Counted from the first letter of the stretch, positions 26,480 through 36,074 are shown. The stretch is 64,000 nt of DNA from Paenibacillus lutimineralis (GCF_003991425.1 NZ_CP034346.1:719501-783500), one strand, 5' to 3'. The notes: a model not told the origin generated them from the letters alone. Numbers and translations are program-made.

Positions 26480-27823
26480 TTACTTCCTCTTTTCCAGATC
26501 CAACCGCTCCTGCAGCTCCTTCTGCATCGCCTCAAGCACCTCATCTACCGGTACATTCTCCTTAACAATGGTGACGAGCGCCTGGTTCATGGAATCATAG
26601 ACTTGGCCTTGAAATTCTGGGGAGACCTTGATTTTATCGAGGATGCCCCAGCCCGAGTCGCCGCTGGCATACGGCTTTAGCATGGTGAAGGGTTCAGCCG
26701 GCATACCGCCGATCTCGGTGATTCCTTCATTTCGAATCGGCAGGCTGAGACCATAACCGGATATGAAAGTTTTGGCCATTTCAGGGCTGCACATATGCGA
26801 TAGTAGTTCCCAAGCGATTCGCTTATTGGGGGAATCCGCATTGATGCCATACATATTATCAAAACTCATAAATGGGGATACTTCTGGGTTGGTAGGATTG
26901 ATCGGCATCGTGACAAGGCCAACCTTGAAGCTGGAGTCACCTTGCAGTGTCTTGACTGAAGTTGCATGGGAGATGGTCATGGCTGATTGCCGCTTCGCGA
27001 ACTTCGTGTCATTTACGCTTATACTTTCAACAGTTCCGTCTGCCATATAGAAACCTTTAGCTTTGATCGTATCGGTCACTACGCTATACGCTTCCTTCCA
27101 GGCATCGGAATCGAACAGCAGCTTCTCCCCACCGTTGTCAATAATACGCAGCTCTTTCGTCTGTGCTACATTCATCAGAATATCCATCGGATTTGAGAAG
27201 AGGGTCGATATTCCGTACAGCGGGTTTTGCTCTGTACTAAGCTGTCCGAACCGGGAAGCTAGTAGGAACAGTTCCTCCCATGTCATTTGATTACGAGGCG
27301 GTTCTATGCCGTGCTCCTTGAATAGATCCTCGTTATAGTAAATCGCACTGACATTGTAAGTAGGGGATAACGCGTAAATTTGACCATCACCTAATTGTCT
27401 GAAGAAATCCATGGTCAGATTCGGGATGCCTGTAGTATCGAATTGCTCTTGCTTCATCACCGCATCTAATTGGAGCAACTTTCCCTTGTCCACCAGGGGA
27501 GCAACCTGCTCCGCATCAAGCAGGATCAGATCGGGATTCTCTTTCTCAATGAAGCTGATCAGCTTATCGCCCGGATTGTCCTCCGGTGACCGATCCCTCA
27601 GCAAATCCATGCCGACTACTTCGATGTCGATGTCCGGATACTTCGCGGCAAAAAGATCGCCGAATTTCTGTTGGAATGTTTGTTCATGATAGGCCATGAC
27701 CTTAATCTTGCCCTTACCGTCCTTTGGCATGGCGGGCAGAATGGATTTCTTGCCGCTGCAGCCAGAGAGCAGCACGATTATAAACAATACTGTGATGCAT
27801 TTCTGTAAATACCTTGTCTGCAC
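26480..27823 (-). CDS. Second extracellular solute-binding lipoprotein
   Basis: This solute-binding protein of family 1 is about 447 residues long. The lipobox LLSGC places the lipidated cysteine near residue 22. A frame open to GTG at 27832 exists, but GGAGG overlaps that codon, so the GTG at 27823, eight bases after GGAGG, is the likelier start. The mature part has the usual solute-binding features (KIKVMAYHEQTF, YALSPTYNVSAIYYN). It stands convergent to the permease operon and may be an alternative receptor for the same permeases or belong to a lost transporter. Confidence 0.9.
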   Translation of the reverse strand: MQTRYLQKCITVLFIIVLLSGCSGKKSILPAMPKDGKGKIKVMAYHEQTFQQKFGDLFAAKYPDIDIEVVGMDLLRDRSPEDNPGDKLISFIEKENPDLILLDAEQVAPLVDKGKLLQLDAVMKQEQFDTTGIPNLTMDFFRQLGDGQIYALSPTYNVSAIYYNEDLFKEHGIEPPRNQMTWEELFLLASRFGQLSTEQNPLYGISTLFSNPMDILMNVAQTKELRIIDNGGEKLLFDSDAWKEAYSVVTDTIKAKGFYMADGTVESISVNDTKFAKRQSAMTISHATSVKTLQGDSSFKVGLVTMPINPTNPEVSPFMSFDNMYGINADSPNKRIAWELLSHMCSPEMAKTFISGYGLSLPIRNEGITEIGGMPAEPFTMLKPYASGDSGWGILDKIKVSPEFQGQVYDSMNQALVTIVKENVPVDEVLEAMQKELQERLDLEKRK

Positions 27824-28127
27824 TTGTAACACCTCCGGTTATTCACTGGAATGGCAGGCATGTTTTTTCTGTGATGTATGCTTGTACAATCGGTGTTGTA
27901 TTCTTAGATATTTTTATGTACACAATTTCCTGCACTAGATAAAAGTTTACTTATTATTTTCTTTGGTCTCAACAGATATTTCTTATGGTTATCAACGATT
28001 TGCGACACTTTACAATCATCCTCCAACGAACAGAGGAGAACGGGCCTTTTGGGAAGACAGAATGGAGTTCATTTCGTCTTTTAGGGATGCCGTTGAAATG
28101 GATTGTCTGCTTTGCCACGTTAAAGGG

Positions 28128-28157
28128 CTTACACTTCACTTTTATGTGTTCTATAAT
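28128..28157 (+). promoter_or_regulatory. Candidate promoter for the ABC exporter operon
   Basis: CTTACA and a perfect TATAAT are separated by 18 bases, about 160 bases upstream of the first exporter gene. The stretch 27824-28317 otherwise shows no gene I can support; short open frames there lack ribosome-binding sites. Small hairpins (GGACA facing TGTCC near 28185-28204) may belong to a leader. Confidence 0.4.
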
Positions 28158-28317
28158 TAAAAAGCATGGTTCATCCGTTTTACAGGACAGTTGGGGAGTT
28201 GTCCGATTCTAAACAAGGGCCCGAAATCAGAAGCAAACGAACTTTTCCCTAGGACAATGATGCAAATATCAATGAAAGGCGGGTTGTCCCGGGCCCTGTG
28301 GCGGGAGGCTCAGCATA

Positions 28318-30054
28318 ATGGTCTTTTCTTTTATGAAAAAGTATTGGATAGCCGCGACAGCGGCCTTCTGTATGATGCTGCTTGAGCTCTCGGTAGAGCT
28401 GGTGCAGCCGCTCATCATCTCCAAGATTATCGATGATGGCATTGCACAACGGCAGTTATCGGTTGCCTGGACGTGGGGAGCCGTACTTGTGGGAAGCGCG
28501 TTTATTGCCTTTGCGGGTGGGATTGCGAGCTCCTTCTTTGCATCGCATGCCAGTCAGGGCTTCGGCTATGACCTAAGGGACAAACTGTATGAGAAGGTAG
28601 AAGGATTCTCCTACTCTGTATTCAATCGATTTGCGACATCCTCGCTGATTACACGGCTGACCGGCGATATTACTCAACTGCAGGATATGCTGTTCATGAG
28701 CCTGCGATTTGCCAGTCGGGTGCCGCTAGTCGTATTAGGCAGCATGGTGATGGCGCTCATCGTTCATGCACAGTTAGGAATCTTCCTGACGGTACTGATT
28801 CCGGTCCTGATCGTGTTCGTGTACTGGATGATTAAGCGGATCTCGGTTCAATTCCGAGCGGTACAACAGCGGTTGGATGGATTGAATGGAGTCATTCAAG
28901 AGAACCTGCTGGGGATGCGCTTGATTCGTGTATTTGTACGCCGCAATCATGAGATTAACCGATTTGACCAGCGCAGCAAAGAACTGATGGACGGAACGGT
29001 TCGCGCACTTAGATCGGCCGAGACGACGATGCCGTTCATTCTGTTCGTTATGAATCTGGGGATTCTTGCCGTACTGTGGTTCGGCAGAATAGATATTGCC
29101 GCTGGCAGCGCTTCTGTAGGGCAGGTAGTGGCCGTAGTCAATTATTCCTTGCGGACTATCGGTGCACTTTCAGCATTGTCATGGATCATGACCTCGTACT
29201 CGCGGGCGGCAGCGTCGGCACAACGGGTAAATGAAGTGCTGTTGACAGAGGATGATTCTGAGGAGACGCATACGTATCAGACGAATAAGCCTAATTTGGA
29301 AGGAAGAGTTGAATTTAGTACAGTCAGCTTCCGCTATCCAGATAGCGAGATGAACGCACTGGAGAACATATCGTTCCAGATAGAACCGGGTCAGCGGGTA
29401 GCTATTATGGGAGCGACAGGTTCAGGGAAATCATCGCTCGTTCAATTAATTCCTCGTTTATATGAACCTTCGAATGGGATAATCGAAATCGATGGGATCG
29501 ATATTGCTGACATCGATAGCTCGCGTTTGCGCGGCTCTATTGGCTATGTCCCACAGGAGATCATGCTGTTCTCTGGAACGGTAAGGGAGAACATCGCCTG
29601 GGGGCGGGAGGATGCCTCATTGGAAGAGATTGAGGAAGCGGCGAAGCAAGCGCAAATTCACGATACGATCAAGTCCCTGACTCATGGGTATGGCACCATG
29701 ATCGGTCAGCGTGGGGTTAATCTGTCTGGTGGGCAGAAGCAGCGACTATCGATTGCCCGGGCTCTGGTACGCAGACCGTCGATTCTTATTCTTGATGATA
29801 GCACCAGTGCCTTGGATATGCGGACAGAAGCCGCTTTGATGCAAGCGTTGAACAGCTTCTCCTGCACGACATTTCTTATTACACAGAAGATCAGCTCGAC
29901 GGTATCTGCAGACTTGATTCTGTTGTTGGATGAAGGCAGGCTGATCGCCAGTGGAACACATGATCAACTGATGACCGAGTCGTCGCTTTATCGAAGGATT
30001 GTTGAATCCCAGCATAGAGAGGGGGAAGAGATGCATGTTCAAAGAACTTGTTGA
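28318..30054 (+). CDS. ABC exporter half-transporter with degenerate ATP site (YfiB/BmrC-like)
   Basis: This 578-residue protein joins a six-span transmembrane domain to an ABC ATPase: Walker A GATGSGKS, signature LSGGQKQR and Walker B ILILDDSTSALD. The catalytic glutamate after Walker B is aspartate and the H-loop histidine is glutamine (ITQKISST). That is the standard signature of the inactive half of heterodimeric exporters such as BmrC/BmrD. GGGAGG nine bases upstream sets the start. The partner gene follows with overlap. Substrate unknown; drugs or lipids are typical. Confidence 0.92.
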   Translation: MVFSFMKKYWIAATAAFCMMLLELSVELVQPLIISKIIDDGIAQRQLSVAWTWGAVLVGSAFIAFAGGIASSFFASHASQGFGYDLRDKLYEKVEGFSYSVFNRFATSSLITRLTGDITQLQDMLFMSLRFASRVPLVVLGSMVMALIVHAQLGIFLTVLIPVLIVFVYWMIKRISVQFRAVQQRLDGLNGVIQENLLGMRLIRVFVRRNHEINRFDQRSKELMDGTVRALRSAETTMPFILFVMNLGILAVLWFGRIDIAAGSASVGQVVAVVNYSLRTIGALSALSWIMTSYSRAAASAQRVNEVLLTEDDSEETHTYQTNKPNLEGRVEFSTVSFRYPDSEMNALENISFQIEPGQRVAIMGATGSGKSSLVQLIPRLYEPSNGIIEIDGIDIADIDSSRLRGSIGYVPQEIMLFSGTVRENIAWGREDASLEEIEEAAKQAQIHDTIKSLTHGYGTMIGQRGVNLSGGQKQRLSIARALVRRPSILILDDSTSALDMRTEAALMQALNSFSCTTFLITQKISSTVSADLILLLDEGRLIASGTHDQLMTESSLYRRIVESQHREGEEMHVQRTC

Positions 30055-31882
30055 GCCTTTTCGTCATCCGTATCCCAAATCGGTAATCCAGCAGCAGGGT
30101 GACTCGGGCCGCAAGAAGAGAGCCAAGGCTAAGGATTGGTCCGGTACACTCGGCCGACTCTGGAGCTATCTGGCACAGAGAAAGGCGAAGCTGACCCTGG
30201 TGCTGGTGATGGTTGTATTCAGCTCGGCGCTCGCCTTATTGGGGCCTTATCTACTTGGTACCGCGATCGATAACTATCTGCAGGGAAGCGGAGGCAAGCC
30301 ATGGGCCTGGTTCCTGCTTGGTCTCGGTCTCATCTATGCCGGCTCTTCCTTAACCTCCTGGCTACAGAACATCTGGATGATCGAGGTGGCGCAGGAGACC
30401 GTATATCGAATGAGGTCGGATTTATTCGCTAAGCTGCATGCACTGCCGATTTCTTTCTACAGTAAAAGACAGCAGGGCGAAATTATGAGCCGCGTGACGA
30501 ATGATATCGAAAATGTCAGCTCTACTTTGAACAGTTCAGCGATTCAAATCTTCTCCAGCGTGCTGACGCTGACCGGAACAATTGTGGTGATGTTGTATCT
30601 AAGTCCGATCCTGACTTTGCTTACTTTTATTGTCGTTCCTCTAATGGTGTTCGGCATGAGGTGGATCACCCGACGGACGGGACCGCTCTATAAGCAGCGT
30701 CAGAAGGACTTGGGCAATCTGAACGGATATATTGAGGAGACATTGTCCGGGCAGCGAATGATCAAGGCCTTCTCCCAAGAGGAGAGGGTGCTGCGGGAAT
30801 TCCGGGCGCGCAATGCTGCGATCCGCAGATCCAGCTTCTGGGCTCAGACGATCTCCGGCTTCATCCCGAAACTGATGAACTTTCTTAACAATTTTAGCTT
30901 CGCTTTGGTCGCCGGAATCGGCGGTGTACTGGCTATTTACGGTCAGGTAACGGTCGGGGTCATTATCGTCTTCGTCGAGTATGCACGACAATTTACACGT
31001 CCGCTTAACGATCTGGCCAACCAATGGAACACGCTGCTGTCGGCGATCGCCGGGGCGGAGCGGGTGTTTGAAGTGATGGACGAGGATGAGGAGGCCTCGG
31101 ATGAGAATGGCGTACAGCCGATTGATCAGGTCACCGGCAAGGTCTCCTTCTCGCATGTCTATTTCTCATATGAGAGTAATGGAGATACCTTGGAGGATAT
31201 TAGCTTCACAGCAGAACCAGGGGAAATGATCGCTCTTGTCGGGCCGACTGGGGCCGGGAAGACGACCCTGATCCAGCTTCTGTCACGCTTCTATGAGCAT
31301 GGTCGGGGAACGATTGCGATTGATGATCGGGATATTGCAGCGATTCGGCGTGACAGCTTACGCTCCTATATGGCGTTCGTCCTGCAGGACTCGTTCCTGT
31401 TCCAGGGCACGATCCGCGATAATATCGCATTCGGACGTCTTGATGCCAGCGATGTGGAGATTGAAGAAGCCGCGAGACTGGCCAATGCCCATTCATTTAT
31501 TACGCGTCTGCCGCAGGGATATGATCAGATACTTGGTCTCGGCGGGGATGGGATCAGCCAAGGCCAGAAGCAGCTGCTTGCCATCGCCCGTGCGATGCTG
31601 GCTAATCCGGCGATTCTCGTGTTGGATGAGGCGACCAGCAGCATTGATACCGTAACTGAGTTGAAGATCCAGGAAGGTCTGCAGAGGTTAATGAAAGGGA
31701 GAACAAGCTTTGTGATCGCCCATCGCTTGAATACGATTCGTCAGGCTGATAAAATTCTCGTCCTGAAGGAAGGACAGCTGATTGAGCAGGGGAATCATAC
31801 GACTTTGCTGGAACAAGGCGGTTTTTACAGCGAGCTGTACTATGGTCATTTTCAAGAGCAGGATGAAGAGAACGGAGGTTAG
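30035..31882 (+). CDS. ABC exporter half-transporter with canonical ATP site (YfiC/BmrD-like)
   Basis: This is the active partner of the previous gene, about 615 residues. The longer open frame begins at 29999, but ATG at 30035 has GAGGGGGAAGAG at the proper distance and gives the usual start MFKELVEPF. An extended N-terminal tail precedes the membrane domain. The ATPase has GPTGAGKT, the signature variant ISQGQKQ and a proper catalytic glutamate in ILVLDEATSSID, with histidine in IAHRLNT. It overlaps the previous gene by 20 bases, so the two subunits should be made together. Confidence 0.93.
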   Translation: MFKELVEPFRHPYPKSVIQQQGDSGRKKRAKAKDWSGTLGRLWSYLAQRKAKLTLVLVMVVFSSALALLGPYLLGTAIDNYLQGSGGKPWAWFLLGLGLIYAGSSLTSWLQNIWMIEVAQETVYRMRSDLFAKLHALPISFYSKRQQGEIMSRVTNDIENVSSTLNSSAIQIFSSVLTLTGTIVVMLYLSPILTLLTFIVVPLMVFGMRWITRRTGPLYKQRQKDLGNLNGYIEETLSGQRMIKAFSQEERVLREFRARNAAIRRSSFWAQTISGFIPKLMNFLNNFSFALVAGIGGVLAIYGQVTVGVIIVFVEYARQFTRPLNDLANQWNTLLSAIAGAERVFEVMDEDEEASDENGVQPIDQVTGKVSFSHVYFSYESNGDTLEDISFTAEPGEMIALVGPTGAGKTTLIQLLSRFYEHGRGTIAIDDRDIAAIRRDSLRSYMAFVLQDSFLFQGTIRDNIAFGRLDASDVEIEEAARLANAHSFITRLPQGYDQILGLGGDGISQGQKQLLAIARAMLANPAILVLDEATSSIDTVTELKIQEGLQRLMKGRTSFVIAHRLNTIRQADKILVLKEGQLIEQGNHTTLLEQGGFYSELYYGHFQEQDEENGG

Positions 31883-31889
31883 AAGGTAA

Positions 31890-32651
31890 ATGAGCATCTA
31901 TGATAGAGGGGCCTATTTACGCAGTATGACACTGCTCCGGGAAGAGGTGCCATCCTTTGGGCGGTACCCCTTTCACTTGCCTGTGGTGGCTGCTATGGAA
32001 CGGCTAGATTTCCACCCGAAGGTGACCTACATCATTGGCGAGAACGGGATGGGAAAATCGACGCTGCTGGAGGCGTTGGCGGTTGCGCTTGGCTTCAATG
32101 CCGAGGGAGGTACGCTTAATTTCAACTTCTCGACAGCAGAGACGCATTCGGAGTTGTACCGATACTTACGCCCAGTGCGCGGAGCACAGCGGGCCAGGGA
32201 CGGATTCTTCTTTCGGGCAGAGAGCTATTATAATCTGGCGACGCAGATCGATGCGCTTGATCGTGAGCCAGGCTTCACTCCTCCGATTATCAATTCCTAT
32301 GGAGGAAAATCGCTGCATATGATGTCGCATGGTGAATCCTTCTTTGCTACATTTATGAACCGGTTTGGCGGCAGGGGACTTTATATTTTGGACGAGCCGG
32401 AGGCGGCGCTGTCCCCATACCGACAGATGGCGATGCTCTCGCGGATTCATGAGCTGGTGGAACAGCATTCCCAGTTCATTATTTCCACGCATTCTCCCAT
32501 TCTGATGGCTTATCCGGACAGCAAGATTTATCAATTAACGTCTGAAGGCATGCAGGAAGTTGCGCTTGAAGAGACCGACCATTATGTCATCATGAAGGAG
32601 TTCTTGAACAACCGTGAACGGATGCTGGGTGAATTGTTCAGTGCGGAGTAG
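31890..32651 (+). CDS. AAA-family (ABC/SMC-like) predicted ATPase
   Basis: This 253-residue soluble protein has IIGENGMGKST (Walker A), SHGES (signature), LYILDEPEAALS (Walker B) and FIISTHSPIL (switch histidine). This is the compact AAA_21-type ATPase seen in many bacteria as a stand-alone protein. It follows the exporter gene by seven bases and is probably cotranscribed, but no physical link to the exporter is known. Role not assigned; no nuclease or toxin partner is adjacent. Confidence 0.85.
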   Translation: MSIYDRGAYLRSMTLLREEVPSFGRYPFHLPVVAAMERLDFHPKVTYIIGENGMGKSTLLEALAVALGFNAEGGTLNFNFSTAETHSELYRYLRPVRGAQRARDGFFFRAESYYNLATQIDALDREPGFTPPIINSYGGKSLHMMSHGESFFATFMNRFGGRGLYILDEPEAALSPYRQMAMLSRIHELVEQHSQFIISTHSPILMAYPDSKIYQLTSEGMQEVALEETDHYVIMKEFLNNRERMLGELFSAE

Positions 32652-32654
32652 GGA

Positions 32655-33563
32655 TTAGCCTAGACCATTTGCTTTCAATCGCTTTGCATCTTCCACAAGC
32701 TGCTGTACAAATCGTTCGATGGCCATCGAGGGGGCATGATCCTTCGTCTGGATGACGGAGAAATCCCGTGCGAACTTGATTCCTTTCAAGGGGATGCTTC
32801 GCAATGCTCCCGATTCAAGCTCCTTGCGGACAACCCAGCGCGACAGAATCGCGATGCCAAGTCCAGCGGCGACGGCCTCCTTAACGCCCTGACTGCTGTT
32901 GAATACATATGTACGCTGAACCTCGAGCTTATGCTCTTGCAGAAAAAGATCGCTGAACGCCCTTGTACCGGACCCGCTCTCACGCAAGATCCAGTTCATA
33001 TGTTGGAGCCTACGGACATCGGCCTGCCGTATAGCGCAAAGCGGATGATCAGGGGCGGTAACAAGCAGCATCTCATCCTTCATATAGGGTGTAATCACCA
33101 GATCCTCTCCGGTTACATTTCCCTCGACCAATCCCAGATTGATCTCCTTCTTACGAACCTTCTGAACAATCTCCCAAGTGTTACCGATCGTCACCTGCAG
33201 CTCAACCTGCGGGTATTGGGCGACGAATTCCGCAAGGAGGCGTGGAAGAAGATACTCGCCGATCGTGAAGCTGGCTCCGACATGGATCGCCCCGGTTACA
33301 GTATCCTGCAGCAGTTGAATATCCCGCCTCGCTTCATCGTATAGATCCAGAATTCTTTTAGCCTTCTCGTATAAAATATATCCAGCCTCAGTCAGCTTCA
33401 CCTGCTTTGGGGAACGATGCATCAGCTTGGCGCCGAGCTCGTTCTCCAGATTGCGAATATGCAGACTAACGCCGGGTTGGGACAAATTCAAGAGCTCGGC
33501 GGCACGCGAGAAATTTTTCTGTTCAGACACAGTCACGAAAACTTTCAAATTCTCAACTATCAT
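32655..33563 (-). CDS. LysR-family transcriptional regulator
   Basis: This 302-residue regulator has an N-terminal winged helix-turn-helix (FSRAAELLNLSQPGVSLHIRNLE) and a LysR substrate domain. It diverges from a YeiH-type membrane protein gene, the arrangement seen for CysL/YeiE-like regulators. AAAGGAGAG nine bases before the ATG supports the start. A good palindrome in the gap between the two genes (33650-33670) is its likely binding site. Confidence 0.93.
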   Translation of the reverse strand: MIVENLKVFVTVSEQKNFSRAAELLNLSQPGVSLHIRNLENELGAKLMHRSPKQVKLTEAGYILYEKAKRILDLYDEARRDIQLLQDTVTGAIHVGASFTIGEYLLPRLLAEFVAQYPQVELQVTIGNTWEIVQKVRKKEINLGLVEGNVTGEDLVITPYMKDEMLLVTAPDHPLCAIRQADVRRLQHMNWILRESGSGTRAFSDLFLQEHKLEVQRTYVFNSSQGVKEAVAAGLGIAILSRWVVRKELESGALRSIPLKGIKFARDFSVIQTKDHAPSMAIERFVQQLVEDAKRLKANGLG

Positions 33564-33649
33564 TCGTTAGTCTCTCCTTTGCTAGCTACTCTCATTGTAC
33601 CCTGCCCCTGAATCGCTCAACAACCTGTTTTCCATCTTAGAGCAGAACA

Positions 33650-33670
33650 ATCATAAGTATTTCTCATGAT
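33650..33670. promoter_or_regulatory. Candidate LysR operator
   Basis: ATCATAAG, a five-base spacer TATTT and CTCATGAT form an interrupted palindrome of the length typical for LysR recognition (T-N11-A type). It lies 87 bases upstream of the regulator start and 100 bases upstream of yeiH. Confidence 0.5.
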
Positions 33671-33769
33671 CAAGATAGCAGATCTTTATTTCCGCTTTGC
33701 CGCAGACCGCCGTATAGTTGTAACCGTAACTACACACAGATTTTTTTACAACGGTGGGGAAGTGAGAAG

Positions 33770-34810
33770 ATGGGGCAGAATTATATTCATTTGTGGAGGC
33801 AAAATAAAAAATTCGGCTTCGCCGAAGGAATTATCATTACGCTAATACTGGCCATTCTCGCTAAATTTATAGCGGGTTTTCCGTTCTTAAGCATCATGGG
33901 TCAGCTTGTAATCGCCATATTGCTAGGTATCGCATGGCGGGCAATATTTGGTGTGCCGTCAGAAGCGGCGCCAGGGATTAACTTCTCAAGCAAGAAGCTG
34001 CTGCGCTACGGCATTATTCTACTCGGCATGAGGCTGAATCTGCTTGATATTATCCACGCCGGACCGAAGGTACTGGCGATTGCAGTAATTAATATTGTAT
34101 TTGCCATATTTGTGGTGTATGGGCTGACCAAGTTATTCAAGGTTGATCAACGGCTTGGTATTCTGACCGCCTGCGGCACCGCTATTTGCGGAGCGGCTGC
34201 TGTAGTGGCCATCGCCCCGCAGATCAAAGCGAATGATGATGAGACAGCGGTTGGTGCTGCCACGATTGCTATTCTAGGTACTGTGTTCACCTTGGCTTAT
34301 ACGCTATTGTATCCCGTGTTAGGTTTGACAGCAGCAGGATATGGCATTTTCTCGGGAGCTACACTCCACGAAATCGCCCATGTTATCGCTGCGGCAGCAC
34401 CAGGCGGCAAAGAAGCGGTTGATCTGGCCGTCATCGTCAAGCTGACACGTGTGGCTTTGCTTGTACCGGTCGCGATTATTATTGGCATTTGGGCGGGCAG
34501 AACCGAGCGCAGAAACAACCCAGATGCAGCAAAGACTAGCTGGCGCGATATTCCGATTCCATGGTTCATTCTCGGCTTCCTGCTGATGAGTGGCGTCAAT
34601 ACGTTGGGCATCATTCCTGCGGTAGTGACGGACCAACTGATCATTGCAGCTTACTTGCTGATTGCGATGGCTATGGCAGCGCTAGGCTTAAACGTCGATA
34701 TTGCCACCTTCCGCAGAATGGGGCTCAAATCTTTTGCCGCCGGATTTATCGGTTCAGTTCTTCTGACAGGCCTCGGTTTCGGTCTGGTGCATTGGTTCGG
34801 ACTAGCGTAA
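33770..34810 (+). CDS. yeiH: YeiH-family putative sulfate/anion exporter
   Basis: This 346-residue protein has about ten membrane spans, matching the UPF0324/PSE family. GMRLNLLDI, CGTAICGAAAVVAIAP and SGATLHEIAHVIAAA are family hallmarks. Family members are annotated as putative sulfate exporters; the direction and substrate are not well established. GGTGGGGAAGTGAGAAG precedes the ATG. The adjacent divergent LysR gene is expected to control it. A terminator follows at 35045. Confidence 0.9.
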   Translation: MGQNYIHLWRQNKKFGFAEGIIITLILAILAKFIAGFPFLSIMGQLVIAILLGIAWRAIFGVPSEAAPGINFSSKKLLRYGIILLGMRLNLLDIIHAGPKVLAIAVINIVFAIFVVYGLTKLFKVDQRLGILTACGTAICGAAAVVAIAPQIKANDDETAVGAATIAILGTVFTLAYTLLYPVLGLTAAGYGIFSGATLHEIAHVIAAAAPGGKEAVDLAVIVKLTRVALLVPVAIIIGIWAGRTERRNNPDAAKTSWRDIPIPWFILGFLLMSGVNTLGIIPAVVTDQLIIAAYLLIAMAMAALGLNVDIATFRRMGLKSFAAGFIGSVLLTGLGFGLVHWFGLA

Positions 34811-34877
34811 GGAGAATGGGGGTCAGTTGAGTCCAGTAGAAACCCAATTGAAACCCAGTTGGCGTCCCTTTATGAAA

Positions 34878-35017
34878 CTCTAACGAAACTACGGATCGTT
34901 ATTGGAGAGAAAGATAGGCTGTAAGCGGCAATTTTAGCTCAATAGCGTTACCCAGTTTCGTTACAATTTTCAACAGCTCTATTTGGCCTAAATAACGATA
35001 CCCAGTTTCGTTAGAGA
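34878..35017. repeat. TAACGAAAC repeat cluster B (3 units)
   Basis: One forward unit (34881) and two reverse units (near 34944 and 34991) of TAACGAAAC-N5-AWCGYTATT form a head-to-head cluster bounded by CTCTAACGAAAC and GTTTCGTTAGAG, as in cluster A. It fills the gap after yeiH. Confidence 0.85.
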
Positions 35018-35044
35018 TTGAGCTGTATAATATTTGTTTCCGGA

Positions 35045-35070
35045 TAGCCTGCAAATGTGCAGGCTTTTTG
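35045..35070 (+). terminator. Rho-independent terminator after yeiH
   Basis: AGCCTGC, loop AAATGT, GCAGGCT and then TTTTG. The rest of the gap to 35260 shows no supported gene. Confidence 0.85.
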
Positions 35071-35259
35071 CTTTATTCATGGAAACCGAATCAATGAGGA
35101 GCAACGCCTGAGTTTGATGGAACTCCCAAGCAGCTTAACCATTTGTGATATGAAAAACTGTATAATATAAAGATGAGAGTTTTATATTTTCGCTGCACGC
35201 TTGGAGAGACTAGAGGCTTGAGAGATGGATATGCCGGTTGTTAGGAGAGGAGATAGCAG

Positions 35260-35955
35260 ATGAGTGAGGCAATCAACTGGAAGCGTGGAGCTGTAGGCCG
35301 TAAATTTGTAGCATCCTATAGCGGCGGCAAGGACAGCACCTTGGCTTTATATAAAGCAATGCAGACAGGGCAAGCGATCGGACTTATTATGATGCTGGAG
35401 GAAGAAGGGAAACGCTCCAGGTCACATGGCATGCCTCCTGAAGTGATTCAAGCTCAAGCCGAATCTATAGGATTGCCGGTACTTACTGCAGCTACAAGCT
35501 GGGAAGACTACGAGCATAATTTCATGCAGCTATTGGCGGAAGCCAAGCTTCAAGGAGCCGAGGTGTTGGTAACCGGAGATCTGGATGTGCCTGTCCAAGA
35601 CTGCTGGCATGATCGGGTGACGAGAAATGCCGGATTGGGGCTCGGCATGCCGTTATGGGAGAAGAATCACCGTGAGGCCGTAGAAGAATTCATCAATCTG
35701 GGCTTTGCTACGATGCTGGTTACTGTGAATTTGGAGCTAGGCATGAGCGAAGATGACCTGGGGCGTATTCTGACACAGGAGTATGTGGACGAATTGGTGG
35801 CCAGGGGCATTGACCCCTGCGGCGAAGGCGGCGAGTTTCATACTACGGTTATAGATGGCCCGATCTTCAAGCATCCGCTCCCCATTCGGAAATGCGAGAT
35901 CTTGAGGGATGGCAAGTATGCCTTTTTGCCATTGGAGCTAGAGTGGGAGTCTTAA
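35260..35955 (+). CDS. Dph6-like ATP-pyrophosphatase (diphthine-ammonia ligase family)
   Basis: This 231-residue protein of the adenine-nucleotide alpha-hydrolase fold has the PP-loop SYSGGKDSTLAL near residue 20, EVLVTGDL in the middle and GIDPCGEGGEFHT near the C-terminus, all hallmarks of the Dph6/MJ0570 family. In eukaryotes the family amidates diphthine; bacteria lack diphthamide, so its bacterial substrate is unknown. GGAGAGGAGATAGCAG precedes the ATG. Confidence 0.9.
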   Translation: MSEAINWKRGAVGRKFVASYSGGKDSTLALYKAMQTGQAIGLIMMLEEEGKRSRSHGMPPEVIQAQAESIGLPVLTAATSWEDYEHNFMQLLAEAKLQGAEVLVTGDLDVPVQDCWHDRVTRNAGLGLGMPLWEKNHREAVEEFINLGFATMLVTVNLELGMSEDDLGRILTQEYVDELVARGIDPCGEGGEFHTTVIDGPIFKHPLPIRKCEILRDGKYAFLPLELEWES

Positions 35956-35961
35956 GACAGC

Positions 35962-35984
35962 AAAAAAACCTTGCGATAACAAGG
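35962..35984 (-). terminator. Terminator for the tRNA-Arg transcript
   Basis: On the minus strand CCTTG, loop TTATCG, CAAGG is followed by seven T. It lies 13 bases beyond the tRNA 3' end. Confidence 0.8.
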
Positions 35985-35996
35985 TCTTAATGATAG

Positions 35997-36074
35997 TGGC
36001 GCGCCACGGCGGGATTCGAACCCGCGACGCACAGTTTAGGAAACTGTCGCTCTATCCTGCTGAGCTACGGGCGC
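35997..36074 (-). tRNA. tRNA-Arg (anticodon CCU)
   Basis: The minus strand folds as a tRNA. Acceptor GCGCCCG, D arm GCTC...GAGC, anticodon stem ACAGT/ACTGT with loop TTCCTAA (anticodon CCU), T arm GCGGG-TTCGAAT-CCCGC, discriminator G and an encoded CCA (35997-35999). The 3' acceptor strand reads CGTGGCGC, one base longer than its partner, leaving a bulged U inside an otherwise perfect stem. Confidence 0.92.

Noticed and set aside
27833..28317. T-box or other tRNA-sensing leader before the ABC exporter
   Set aside because: Small hairpins exist, but no T-box sequence or specifier loop was found and the downstream genes are not amino-acid genes.
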